From Fibrobacterota bacterium (GTDB lineage Bacteria > Fibrobacterota > Chitinivibrionia > Chitinivibrionales > JANQEN01): DNA of 14,573 nucleotides. This document shows positions 1 through 7,707 of this stretch, in pieces. The position numbers and the translations under genes are program-made. Every line of letters begins with the position of its first letter. Within the stretch, counting starts at the first letter, position 1. Below the pieces are notes generated by a model, which did not search any database, was not told the DNA's origin, and saw nothing but the letters and a program-made list of their open reading frames with translations. The stretch lies in assembly GCA_030619215.1 (NCBI GenBank), contig JAUXBV010000018.1:1-14573 (forward strand). The letters are read 5' to 3'.

Positions 1-513
1 ATAATACGTATGTGTATTTGTGTCAAGGTCAACATCAACATGGCCATGCAGCCTGCTAACCGCTACCTTAATAACGTCGGCAAGTCCAATACCGGGATCG
101 CCTTCAATACCTACCTTCTCAATAACCTGTTTACTCTCCACATCAACAAGGGTAAAGTATACCCCATACGTTTTTTCAGTTTTATCTATACTTCCATATA
201 ACATACGATCCAATTGCAGCGCTTTTCCCACAGCAGCTACACACCGAGGCTCTCTGCAATATCTTGGAAATCTCATTTTGTTCTCTTTAAACGCGTTCTC
301 CATTCCCTCCTGCATATAAATATCATAACCGCCTATTGCGGAAATGCTTTTCTTAAGGCTCTTTTGGGCTTCAGCAGCTACTCTCTCTCCGCCCCCGCTC
401 ACCTCCGGATTAAAAATACCAATCCGTGTTTTTAATCCCTTCATATCATCCTGCGCAAGAGAAGCCAAAATACAGCACAGCACTAATAAAACCGATTTTC
501 TGTACACTACCAT
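1..513 (-). CDS. Exported CsgG/LpoB/TolB-N-like protein, 3' end cut by window edge
   Basis: An open frame of 171 codons runs from the ATG at 513 to base 1 without a stop, so the C-terminus lies outside the window. The start is supported by GGAGGA seven bases upstream. Residues 1-20 look like a signal peptide: MVVYRK, a hydrophobic stretch, then ASLA before QDD. The mature part begins with a beta strand (TRIGIFNPEV, 29-38) and a helix. A cysteine pair in YCREPRCVAAVG (85-96) leads into LDRMLYGSIDK (101-111), then YFTLVDVESKQVIEKV (119-134) and GDPG. The order of helix, xVGxxLxxDxxLxGSI and xLxDVxxxxVxxxV is what I know from CsgG/LpoB/FlgO/TolB-N-type periplasmic domains; membership is inferred from pattern only. 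It is the last visible gene of the envelope cluster, 93 bases downstream of the giant secreted protein. It could be a lipoprotein if one of C13/C14 were a lipobox cysteine, but the context fits signal peptidase I better. Confidence 0.72.
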   Translation of the reverse strand, partial: MVVYRKSVLLVLCCILASLAQDDMKGLKTRIGIFNPEVSGGGERVAAEAQKSLKKSISAIGGYDIYMQEGMENAFKENKMRFPRYCREPRCVAAVGKALQLDRMLYGSIDKTEKTYGVYFTLVDVESKQVIEKVGIEGDPGIGLADVIKVAVSRLHGHVDVDLDTNTHTYY

Positions 514-537
514 CACGGTTTCCTCCGATGTTACAGT

Positions 538-580
538 GTGTTAAGCAGAGGAACATGATAATGGTCCTCTGCTGTTACAC
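538..580 (-). other. Intergenic hairpin between giant secreted protein and CsgG-like gene
   Basis: AGCAGAGGA (544-552) and TCCTCTGCT (565-573) form a perfect 9-bp stem with a 12-base loop. The stem extends imperfectly outward through GTGT (538-541) and ACAC (577-580). On the transcribed minus strand no U-tract follows, so it is a poor intrinsic terminator. It lies just past the stop of the 1551-aa gene and ends about 25 bases before the start of the next gene. It could be an mRNA processing or stability element, or an attenuator that lowers expression of the distal gene. Confidence 0.6.
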
Positions 581-606
581 AATGTTATCCACTTTGTGGT
601 TAAACA

Positions 607-3600
607 CTATTTAAATAGAATAATCTGTTTCATGTATTTCTTTTCTTCATTATTATCTTTAAATTTAACTACCAAGAAATATCTACCATTTCTGCACATT
701 CTACTTCCAGTGATTTTAAATGAAATTGCCTGGTCTTCATCCTGAAATCCATTTGTCAGGTTCTTTGTGTGGTTCAGCGTTTTACCATCCCACCATATTC
801 TATAGGTCAGGCCACTCAGTGCGCTTTTTAATACCGTTGACCAGACTCTATCTCCCACAACATTATAGATATCAAGGTTCAGGTCAAATTTATAATCACT
901 CTGCCCATTTATTTCAATGCAGGTTCCCTTTAAATTTCTATTCAATGCATTCACGCCATAGTCGTTAACAGGAACAACATAAGGGGAAAAGGGATTCGGT
1001 TTTACCTTTATACTCACTTTTCCGCGGCTCGGTTTCCAAACCAAAGCATAGCGGGAAAAATGGGCTGTTCTAATGTTAACACTGCTCCCGTCATCAGCTA
1101 CTATTGAGTTTTCAACCGGCCTCCACTCCAGTTGGCTGGTATTCCATAAAGCCACAAAAAATCTATTGCCGCTGCTACGCGCATCTTTTTGATATTCTTT
1201 TGGGATATCCAGTATAATGACAATGCTGTCTGTTGTTATTTTATCAGCTTCAATTAGGCTGTCAACATCCGTAATGTCATAAATATCTCCCAGGATATTT
1301 ATTCTGCCGGTAAATATTTTTCCATCTATGTACACACTATCACTGCTGCTCAGGATGGAGCCATAGTAAATATCATTATTAAGCGACGGTACTTCTAAAG
1401 AAAGCTCTGCATCTATTCCGGATTTTATCAGGTTCGGAGGAAGTATAATTTGACAACCGGAATTATTCGTTGCCGTGTCTTTATAAGCAGGAATAAGGTA
1501 CCGGACGGCAAGCCCGTATTTTTCACTGTTTTCATCATAATATTCATTAATTATCCTGCCACAGGCCGCTCTTATCTTAGCTCTGCCGATAAAATTATCC
1601 GCAGGCCGGTAAACACCCCCTTCAATGGTGCCTGCTTCTTCAGGCGCTATCTCCCAGGTGGGGGAAATCGTAACAACATAACCGCTGTCGTCAAATCCTT
1701 CTGTAATAAATTCGGCCTTATCCAATGGAGAAGTGGTTATATATGCATCGCCGACATCAACCCGTACAACTCTAATACTGTCAAGCTTATAGGGTGATAT
1801 TTTAAAAACAACCAGCACGGTACTGTCAACCCCTTCAGCAAGCTGATAAACACCCGACCTATAAAAAGTAGCCCGAAGGGCTGCCAAGCCGGAGCCGCTA
1901 ATTTTTGCAGGAGTTTTAATTATAGCGTCTTTATCCTGAGACTCTATGGAACAACCGGCAGAATTTATCCAGTCCCAATCCACGTTGGCATCAACAATTT
2001 GCGCTGCAGGTAGAAACTTCGATCCATAGTATCCATTGAAAACAAAGGTAACCTCCTGATCGGCAGGCAGAAGAAGTGTATCCTCAGAAGAAGGTGTAAC
2101 CGCTAACCTCGTTAGTATATTTGCATCGGGCTTGACATAGGACAGGTAGTTCTCCTGTTCATACCCATAGGTATTGCTCCCAATTGTAAGCTTGAAATAA
2201 TAAACCAGGTAGCTACCGTCTTTGCTTGGGCTTATCTTGAAATTGTAGGTACGAATATTTCCGGCATCTGAGAAAGAAGCAAATCCTGTTGAGTCATAAG
2301 CCTGGGCGTAAAAATCCTTAAAAAAGATTAAGCCCGCATCCAAAACAGTATCAATCACACTAATTGACAAAGTAACAGAATCGTTGGTTAAAACAATTGA
2401 ATCGGATGCATAATGGACAGCAGGTAAAAGAACCGTGTCGGTATGAATGGAATCGGCGCCGAATGGTATGGTAAAAATGTGATACGAGCAGTCAAGCAAC
2501 GAATCAGCACCGGCATCGACAGCCATTATATATGAGCCTGTTCCCACACCGCCTACCACACTGGTAGCTGATACTGTCTTGAGAATGGGAGACTTCAATT
2601 TTATCGAGGCATTTGTAATATTCTCCAAACCATGCGGCAATACCCACCGTAACGCTTTTGTTCCACTTTCCACGGTAATATTGATAGAATTAATAACTTT
2701 ATTTGTAGAATTTATCTTAGGCAGTCCATCACTAATAACCATCATATTGTCTACCAGTGAAACACCCGCAGTATCAACCAGGATTGTCGAATCCAACACC
2801 AGACCTTCCATACCGGCCTGAATGCGATAATGCAATCCTTCCGGTACATTCCTTATTTCAAAGGTACCGAGTGCATCACTGTTTGCGGTTGCAATAACAT
2901 CGTTCGTAGTTGTATCAATAATATTTACCGAAACACCCGCAACTACCGAAGATGCCGAGTCGCTCTTCCTTACCGTCCCTTTGATTGTTGCAAGCGCATA
3001 TAGGGTATCGGTAATACTGTGTGTTCTCCCTTTGAGCGTGACGACCGGGAGACCTGCCGCCTCGGTAATGTAGCCACCCGCCGATGCGAACATCTTATAG
3101 GTTTTGCCGCCGGTAATACTGAGCGCATAACTACCATACACGGCATCGGAGACAGTGGAGAAAGTGTCATTCGGCGTAACCGAAGTATCAACCAGCAGAA
3201 CCGATGCATTCGTTATCGGTGCAAATATTTCCTCATAAATGCTGTTGAAGGACCTGCCTTGTATAGTTCCCGTTACCAATGCTGCACCGGAGCTCATGGT
3301 GACAGTTACCTGCTTCGAGCTAAACACCTCTATTAAAGAGCTGTATGAAGTAAATCCCACTTTAGTCGATTTTAACGTATAGGTTCCCGACTCAACTGAA
3401 AAGGAAAATGAGCCGTTCTGCGGTGTTGAAGGGATTTCACCCACAAGAGTACCATCAAGCAACAGCTTTACATTCACGCCAAGCAATGCATCCCCTTTGC
3501 TGTTTTTAACTGTTCCGGATAAGGTATATGGATTCTCCGTAAGTACTATCGGCGCTCCAAAATCCACATTCTGACCATAAGAAACAGAAGTATCCCGTGG

Positions 3601-5262
3601 AAGATCGGAAACGTACCCTTCCTTTTGAGCAGTAATTGACCAGTCAGCTTCATAACAACTTAATATAAAATTACCGAAAGGATCGGTCTCGGCCGTTACG
3701 GTATCACCACGGTCGGACACCCCGACAATCACTGCAAGGTTAATAGCGCTTCCCGCAGCATCTTCAACTTTTCCAAACACCGTAGCATCCGGTCTGTCAA
3801 GGTAAAACTCTGTTGTAACGGTATCGCCATCACCCAGTGTTACTGTTTTTGTCTGTGGCTCAAACCCATTCTTTACCGCAGTGAGCCTATAGGTTCCGGC
3901 CGGACGCTTCCGGGAAAGATAGCCGTCATCATCCGTATAGAACAGCAGCGGCGCTTCCATTGATCCGTCAAGTACTTCCACTTTAATCTCAACAAGGCTT
4001 ACCGGCTTTATCAAGGTCGTATCACCAACGGCTATCCTCTCTTTCGTCAAAGCTTTCATGACTCCCGTAGGCGAGACATACCTGAAACCGGATGCATTTC
4101 CCGAGGTCCCGGCCCCCTTCTCGTCAATCGCTATTACCTTCCAGGTATAATAGTTACTGGTAAGAATCGATTTGGCGTCAAGGATCATAAAGGCAGTATC
4201 GCCGCTAAACTCCCCCGCAGTGACTTCATTACTCCACAACACCATCTGCGCATCGACACCCTCGAAATCCGAACTTACATAGATATAAACCTTATATGTA
4301 TTTGCCAAATCATCAAGGTTTGTCCATTTAAGAGTAATCGAATCATAATCAGAGGAATTAAGCGTATCAGAGGCATAATCCCATACATTTACCGGCGCTT
4401 CGAGCGGGGTACCCTCCATTGTAAAGGAAGATGGAAGCCCAAAGCGGGTAGAACTGTACGCCGGATGATTCCCATAATTATTAAGAACAACCCAGCTATA
4501 CTCCTTCCCTGGAGAAAGAGGTGGTGGGTCGGCACTGATAGTGCCTGAAGGATCGGGTGCACCATAAGTCATTTGCGTAGTTGCTGTAATCGCTTCCCAT
4601 ATAATACTTAAACCCTCAATTGAAAATTCATTGGTAACGGAATCATTCGATATATTGATCTTCTCATCAGAAACCAAAATGTGGTAATAGGGCACCCCGG
4701 GATTTTTCTTCCATTGGAATGTCGGCGTCAGATTCTCAATATTTGCTGCATTCGCCGGGGATATAAGCTCTACAGAGGAGTTTGACTCAACAATCACCTG
4801 AATTTCATTTGAGTAAAACGTGGTGTCAACCAGGCCGATTTTCGTCTTCCAGGCTACCATCACATAATAGGTACCAGCACCCATACCGTTCTCAGATGGC
4901 CTGAATTTTATCCCCCGCTGTGGAGGGTTACCTGAGAAAAGAATGTTGTTTTGTGGAATATAACTCGTATCATTTTCAACAATTACGGTATCTATATACC
5001 GTTTTGTAACAGAATCCGAATAATTTTCAATAATGGAGCCGCCCGGTGAGGTGCTAAAGTAAACACGGCCGGAGTCGGGTACCAGGTCAGGATCTATAGG
5101 GTTACGGGATGCGCCTGTCCATTTTATCCAGATAGCAGTATCCTGAGTAATCAGCGAAATAGGAAAATCCGTTAAAATATAAGGCGTTGACTGTGCAAGA
5201 GCTGTAACAGATATACAACCAAGAAAAACTAAAAATGGTATTACCCGTTTTGTCAAAATCAT
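607..5262 (-). CDS. Giant secreted modular protein (Fn3-like and carboxypeptidase-regulatory-like repeats, PNPF-type C-terminal domain)
   Basis: A 1551-residue exported protein. The start ATG has AAAGGA seven bases upstream. Residues 1-23 form a clear signal peptide, ending TALA before QS. Residues 30-157 are a beta-rich domain. Residues 160-285 and 287-397 look like fibronectin type III-like domains (TPTFQWKKNPGVPYYHILVS; then SITLKWTNLDDLANTYKVYI). From about 400 to 842 come roughly five carboxypeptidase-regulatory-like repeats with the usual 'GTV, variable loop, G-F/Y-F, Y-x-L/I, G-F/Y' pattern, for example LSGTVKNSKG at 581. Residues 850-1410 are beta-rich and unrecognised. The last ~138 residues start KVKPNPFSPY, continue LDIYNVVGDRVW and NGRYFLVVKF, and end KKYMKQIILFK, the shape of FlgD-like/T9SS type A sorting-like C-terminal domains. 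Surface attachment or secretion through a type IX-like route is inferred. No catalytic domain is visible. It sits between a predicted beta-barrel and a CsgG-like gene. No frameshift is seen. Confidence 0.88.
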   Translation of the reverse strand: MILTKRVIPFLVFLGCISVTALAQSTPYILTDFPISLITQDTAIWIKWTGASRNPIDPDLVPDSGRVYFSTSPGGSIIENYSDSVTKRYIDTVIVENDTSYIPQNNILFSGNPPQRGIKFRPSENGMGAGTYYVMVAWKTKIGLVDTTFYSNEIQVIVESNSSVELISPANAANIENLTPTFQWKKNPGVPYYHILVSDEKINISNDSVTNEFSIEGLSIIWEAITATTQMTYGAPDPSGTISADPPPLSPGKEYSWVVLNNYGNHPAYSSTRFGLPSSFTMEGTPLEAPVNVWDYASDTLNSSDYDSITLKWTNLDDLANTYKVYIYVSSDFEGVDAQMVLWSNEVTAGEFSGDTAFMILDAKSILTSNYYTWKVIAIDEKGAGTSGNASGFRYVSPTGVMKALTKERIAVGDTTLIKPVSLVEIKVEVLDGSMEAPLLFYTDDDGYLSRKRPAGTYRLTAVKNGFEPQTKTVTLGDGDTVTTEFYLDRPDATVFGKVEDAAGSAINLAVIVGVSDRGDTVTAETDPFGNFILSCYEADWSITAQKEGYVSDLPRDTSVSYGQNVDFGAPIVLTENPYTLSGTVKNSKGDALLGVNVKLLLDGTLVGEIPSTPQNGSFSFSVESGTYTLKSTKVGFTSYSSLIEVFSSKQVTVTMSSGAALVTGTIQGRSFNSIYEEIFAPITNASVLLVDTSVTPNDTFSTVSDAVYGSYALSITGGKTYKMFASAGGYITEAAGLPVVTLKGRTHSITDTLYALATIKGTVRKSDSASSVVAGVSVNIIDTTTNDVIATANSDALGTFEIRNVPEGLHYRIQAGMEGLVLDSTILVDTAGVSLVDNMMVISDGLPKINSTNKVINSINITVESGTKALRWVLPHGLENITNASIKLKSPILKTVSATSVVGGVGTGSYIMAVDAGADSLLDCSYHIFTIPFGADSIHTDTVLLPAVHYASDSIVLTNDSVTLSISVIDTVLDAGLIFFKDFYAQAYDSTGFASFSDAGNIRTYNFKISPSKDGSYLVYYFKLTIGSNTYGYEQENYLSYVKPDANILTRLAVTPSSEDTLLLPADQEVTFVFNGYYGSKFLPAAQIVDANVDWDWINSAGCSIESQDKDAIIKTPAKISGSGLAALRATFYRSGVYQLAEGVDSTVLVVFKISPYKLDSIRVVRVDVGDAYITTSPLDKAEFITEGFDDSGYVVTISPTWEIAPEEAGTIEGGVYRPADNFIGRAKIRAACGRIINEYYDENSEKYGLAVRYLIPAYKDTATNNSGCQIILPPNLIKSGIDAELSLEVPSLNNDIYYGSILSSSDSVYIDGKIFTGRINILGDIYDITDVDSLIEADKITTDSIVIILDIPKEYQKDARSSGNRFFVALWNTSQLEWRPVENSIVADDGSSVNIRTAHFSRYALVWKPSRGKVSIKVKPNPFSPYVVPVNDYGVNALNRNLKGTCIEINGQSDYKFDLNLDIYNVVGDRVWSTVLKSALSGLTYRIWWDGKTLNHTKNLTNGFQDEDQAISFKITGSRMCRNGRYFLVVKFKDNNEEKKYMKQIILFK

Positions 5263-5315
5263 GTATGCGTCCTTTCACGTCCGTTATTAAATATTTTTCT
5301 CTATCGAAAAAGCTT

Positions 5316-6767
5316 TTAGAAATAATACATAACACCCGTCTTTATTGCAGTGAGCGGAAGCAGGTCCAGCTCCGCAAGCAGCCGTATTTTCGAGCCAACT
5401 ATAGCGCCAAAATTCAATACCGGCGTCATGATGCCGTTTCCAAACCTTATCTTCTTTAAAGCGTCTATATTAGAAAGAAGGTTTTCATTATCACGAAAAG
5501 AAAAGTCCATTGAATATATTCCAATATTAAAGAAGCTGCTATAAAAAGAGCCCTGTATTAACAATACATGGTCCATTAAAGCCTCAAACCTGAAATCAAG
5601 AGTATCGGGGTATTCAGCAGTATCCAGCAAAGCCGCTTTATCAGAAAACGGGTCGGATAATTCCATATACAAACTGCCGAATAATTTCGTATATGAAATG
5701 GCAAGTTTTTCAGGAATTATATCAAACATAACCGTATGTGCCTGCGGCATCTTCCATGTCATTTTCGCCGTGGTGCTGTATTCCACTGAATTCGTTTCAT
5801 TATTCCTGAATTTACTTAAGTTATCATCATCGCCGGTCATGTAATTCATCAGTTCATCCGGGTCGCTGATGCCTGCTTCCAGTCCCTGGGCAATTGCAAA
5901 AGTTTCCGGATCGACAAAGAATGGAAGTGAGTATTTTGCTTTTAAATATCCTGTTGGCCTGGCAGTCATACCAAACCTTGAAGTAAGGCTGAATCTCCAG
6001 TATTTTAATGCGAATGTCGGCGTCCACCGCTCCAACTCATAATGCCCGTCAATAATATTATGCAAACTGTAATCAATATCACCTCCGATAGTGTAATCCG
6101 GGACACCCTCTTCACTTATGGTAATATCAAATTTTCCCAATATATCAACATCAACTTTGCCTTTTAAATCAAAAGTAAACGTATGACGATGAAGATTAAA
6201 GGCAAATTTGAGCATGTCATTTACTTCATAAGCATACCCGAACGTCATGGTCTCCCACCCAATTGAAAGTTCAACCGGTACAGTTATGGCCCCTCTCATG
6301 AGTAAACCTATATCACCGCCCTCTTCCGTACCGAGCTCCAGTTTTGGTATACCTATTCTGTTTAAATATTGCATGTACAGCATTTGCATATTAGAGAATG
6401 TAATAACCCCGCCTAACATGGGAACATCTACCTGTATCGAATAATTGGCGTTCTGTTTTGCATAAGCCTCCGGCACAAACTCCTCACTCTCAGCACTGTC
6501 GGAGAATTGACCCGATATCTGTGATCCTAAATTATTTGCTATACTTTGTGGTAGATTGTATTTAAGAGGAATATTCATGCCGAGAAATGCTTTGGGATAA
6601 TCAAATGACACGTCCAGGGGTGATTTAAGGAAATCATAATTAAACCCGACAGCAAGTTCCGCTTTAAAATCCAACCCGTCAAACTCAGTGGTTATATCCT
6701 GCGAATGTGTATAAATAAAGGTTAGAAATACTACTATGCCGGTCCTTATAATACCTGTATTCTTCAT
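5316..6767 (-). CDS. Predicted outer-membrane beta-barrel protein
   Basis: I place the start at the ATG at 6767 (483 aa) rather than an ATG 16 codons upstream: AAAGGTGG lies five bases before it and a signal peptide begins exactly there (MKNTGIIRTG, hydrophobic core to about residue 19, then THSQDIT). The mature protein is rich in alternating aromatic/polar strands, for example FALKYWRFSLTSRFGM (252-267), GYLKAKYSLPF (273-283) and SFFNIGIYSMDFSF (411-424). The last residues are GVMYYF, and a terminal aromatic is the usual barrel-assembly signal. A polar stretch around 300-328 (DPDELMNY, GDDDNLSKF) may be a plug or long loop. I do not recognise a specific family. It is the first gene of the envelope cluster, 53 bases ahead of the giant secreted protein, so a role as its channel or anchor is possible but unproven. 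Confidence 0.8.
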   Translation of the reverse strand: MKNTGIIRTGIVVFLTFIYTHSQDITTEFDGLDFKAELAVGFNYDFLKSPLDVSFDYPKAFLGMNIPLKYNLPQSIANNLGSQISGQFSDSAESEEFVPEAYAKQNANYSIQVDVPMLGGVITFSNMQMLYMQYLNRIGIPKLELGTEEGGDIGLLMRGAITVPVELSIGWETMTFGYAYEVNDMLKFAFNLHRHTFTFDLKGKVDVDILGKFDITISEEGVPDYTIGGDIDYSLHNIIDGHYELERWTPTFALKYWRFSLTSRFGMTARPTGYLKAKYSLPFFVDPETFAIAQGLEAGISDPDELMNYMTGDDDNLSKFRNNETNSVEYSTTAKMTWKMPQAHTVMFDIIPEKLAISYTKLFGSLYMELSDPFSDKAALLDTAEYPDTLDFRFEALMDHVLLIQGSFYSSFFNIGIYSMDFSFRDNENLLSNIDALKKIRFGNGIMTPVLNFGAIVGSKIRLLAELDLLPLTAIKTGVMYYF

Positions 6768-6826
6768 CACAACCACCTTTTTAGAAAGTAAACACCCTCT
6801 AACAAGCCCATGCAATACTTAAACTG

Positions 6827-6848
6827 ATTCTATAACAATTTGTAGAAT
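6827..6848. repeat. Inverted repeat ATTCTA-N10-TAGAAT at the predicted start point of the envelope cluster
   Basis: ATTCTA (6827-6832) and TAGAAT (6843-6848) are perfect inverted copies. They sit immediately downstream of the -10 box, so they span the predicted transcription start. The 16-base centre-to-centre spacing would suit a dimeric regulator, but a 6-bp A/T-rich repeat can arise by chance. Confidence 0.35.
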
Positions 6849-6849
6849 A

Positions 6850-6878
6850 ATTGTATCCTCATTCAGATAGAGAGTCAA
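6850..6878 (-). promoter_or_regulatory. Sigma-70-type promoter of the envelope cluster
   Basis: On the minus strand TTGACT (6873-6878) is followed after exactly 17 bases by TACAAT (6850-6855), each 5 of 6 to consensus. Predicted start is near 6843, giving a leader of about 75 bases to the ATG at 6767. It would drive the beta-barrel gene and probably the two genes behind it. Confidence 0.7.
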
Positions 6879-6997
6879 GGAAAAAAGACATTGAGCCCAT
6901 ATCAGAACAATCCTCTATTGAACTGCTTTGATTAATACTGCAGAAGCGTCATCGCTGAGGTAGGAAAGTTAAATTAAAAGAGGGAATAAAAGGGAAT

Positions 6998-7016
6998 AGT
7001 AATAGTAAATATTACT
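6998..7016 (-). terminator. Possible weak terminator after the HU gene
   Basis: AGTAATA (6998-7004) and TATTACT (7010-7016) form a 7-bp A/T-rich stem with a five-base loop, about 80 bases past the HU stop. On the minus strand ATTCCCTTTTATT follows, which is only a broken U-tract. It is a candidate, not a strong terminator. Confidence 0.25.
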
Positions 7017-7098
7017 CTTTACAATATGGATTAAGAATATGATTTTTAGCTTATCAGAGCTGCAACTTCAAGTGTGAGTAATTATAGACAGGAAAATA

Positions 7099-7434
7099 TT
7101 ATAAAGCCGTCTCCCCGCCCACCGTAACATTATCCTTCTTTTCAGAAAGAGCATTTGATATCTTCTTTTTCAGCTCAGAGGAATATTTAAAAAGAGGAAC
7201 CATCCGCCGTGGTAAAGGAACAACCTCTCCGGTTTTGGGATTGCGTGCGGGACGAGGTTTCCTGACCTTTGTATAAAATGTACCGAATCCTCTAACTTCA
7301 ATTTTTTTATTATCTTCAAGAATCTGAGAAATTGACTCAAGGAACTCTTCAACAACAACTCTTGTATCAGACTGGGTTAAACCCGTAAATTTCGACACAG
7401 ACGCAATCAAATCATGCTTTGTAGTGTTTGCCAC
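7099..7434 (-). CDS. HU/IHF family DNA-binding protein
   Basis: A 111-residue nucleoid protein that bends DNA as a dimer. The N-terminal helical part (TKHDLIASVSKFTGLTQ, 5-21) is followed by the family signature: IEVRGFGTFYTKVRKPRPAR (45-64), then NPKTGE (65-70), the DNA-contacting arm with the intercalating proline at residue 66, and a closing helix with SSELKKKI (85-92). It is about 20 residues longer than a 90-aa HU, with a polar tail (SEKKDNVTVGGETAL) not needed for the fold. The start is GTG, with AGGAGG four bases upstream; no in-frame ATG exists near it. An ATG lies two bases upstream in another frame. HU, IHF-alpha and IHF-beta cannot be separated by eye, so no symbol is given. It has its own promoter and no close partner gene. 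Confidence 0.95.
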   Translation of the reverse strand: MANTTKHDLIASVSKFTGLTQSDTRVVVEEFLESISQILEDNKKIEVRGFGTFYTKVRKPRPARNPKTGEVVPLPRRMVPLFKYSSELKKKISNALSEKKDNVTVGGETAL

Positions 7435-7464
7435 ATTTCCTCCTATTGAACATTTAATACTTAA

Positions 7465-7494
7465 AATATCCCATGAATGAAGTTATAAAGTCAA
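7465..7494 (-). promoter_or_regulatory. Probable promoter of the HU gene
   Basis: On the minus strand TTGACT (7489-7494) lies 18 bases ahead of GATATT (7465-7470), about 30 bases upstream of the GTG start. The -35 is good (5 of 6), the -10 modest (4 of 6). The AT-rich 273-base gap before the gene supports an independent promoter. Confidence 0.45.
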
Positions 7495-7649
7495 GTGAAA
7501 ATTTAATTTTTCTTCTATCCCCGCTAATCCAGCTTGTCTATTTTTAGAATATTTATCAGAAATACGACTGTATAACTCACTTACCCTGTCAAGTATGATT
7601 CAAGCAAGTGGTGCGGTTTAAATATAATATTTTATGAATTAATCGGGTT

Positions 7650-7678
7650 AAAAAACCGGTTTTAATTATTTTTCGGTT
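7650..7678 (-). terminator. Possible weak terminator after the glycosyltransferase gene
   Basis: On the minus strand AACCG (7674-7678) can pair with CGGTT (7654-7658) across a 15-base loop, followed by TTTT. It starts 30 bases past the glycosyltransferase stop. The short stem and long loop make it weak. The right half is also part of a 12-bp perfect palindrome, AAAACCGGTTTT (7652-7663). Confidence 0.3.
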
Positions 7679-7707
7679 CTACCAGCTTATAGAATCAGTA
7701 AAAAAAC

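Larger units (their letters stand above)
6768..7098. other. 331-base non-coding stretch between HU gene and beta-barrel gene
   Basis: No coding frame on either strand looks real here. It holds the envelope-cluster promoter (6850-6878), a leader of about 75 bases with an inverted repeat near the start point, and, nearer the HU stop, an AT-rich stretch with a short hairpin at 6998-7016 and a tandem AGGGAATA (6981-6988 and 6991-6998). Nothing recognisable is seen in 6880-6980. Confidence 0.6.

Noticed and set aside
1450..1797. Plus-strand frame of 115 codons inside the giant gene
   Set aside because: It lies wholly opposite the well-supported 1551-codon gene, has no ribosome site and no recognisable protein pattern. 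The same applies to 3019-3336, 2579-2821 and 720-968 on the plus strand and 2970-3209 on the minus strand.
6768..6815. Sixteen-codon N-terminal extension of the beta-barrel protein from an ATG at 6815
   Set aside because: The extension would bury the signal peptide, while the ATG at 6767 has AAAGGTGG at good spacing and begins a classical signal peptide.
7575..7597. Minus-strand TTGACA followed by TATACA upstream of the HU gene
   Set aside because: Both hexamers are good but only 12 bases apart, too close for a sigma-70 promoter. The pair at 7465-7494 has acceptable spacing.
7652..7663. Perfect 12-bp palindrome AAAACCGGTTTT
   Set aside because: With no loop it cannot form a stable RNA hairpin, and it is a low-complexity sequence in an AT-rich gap. 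Its only use is as part of the weak terminator candidate listed.
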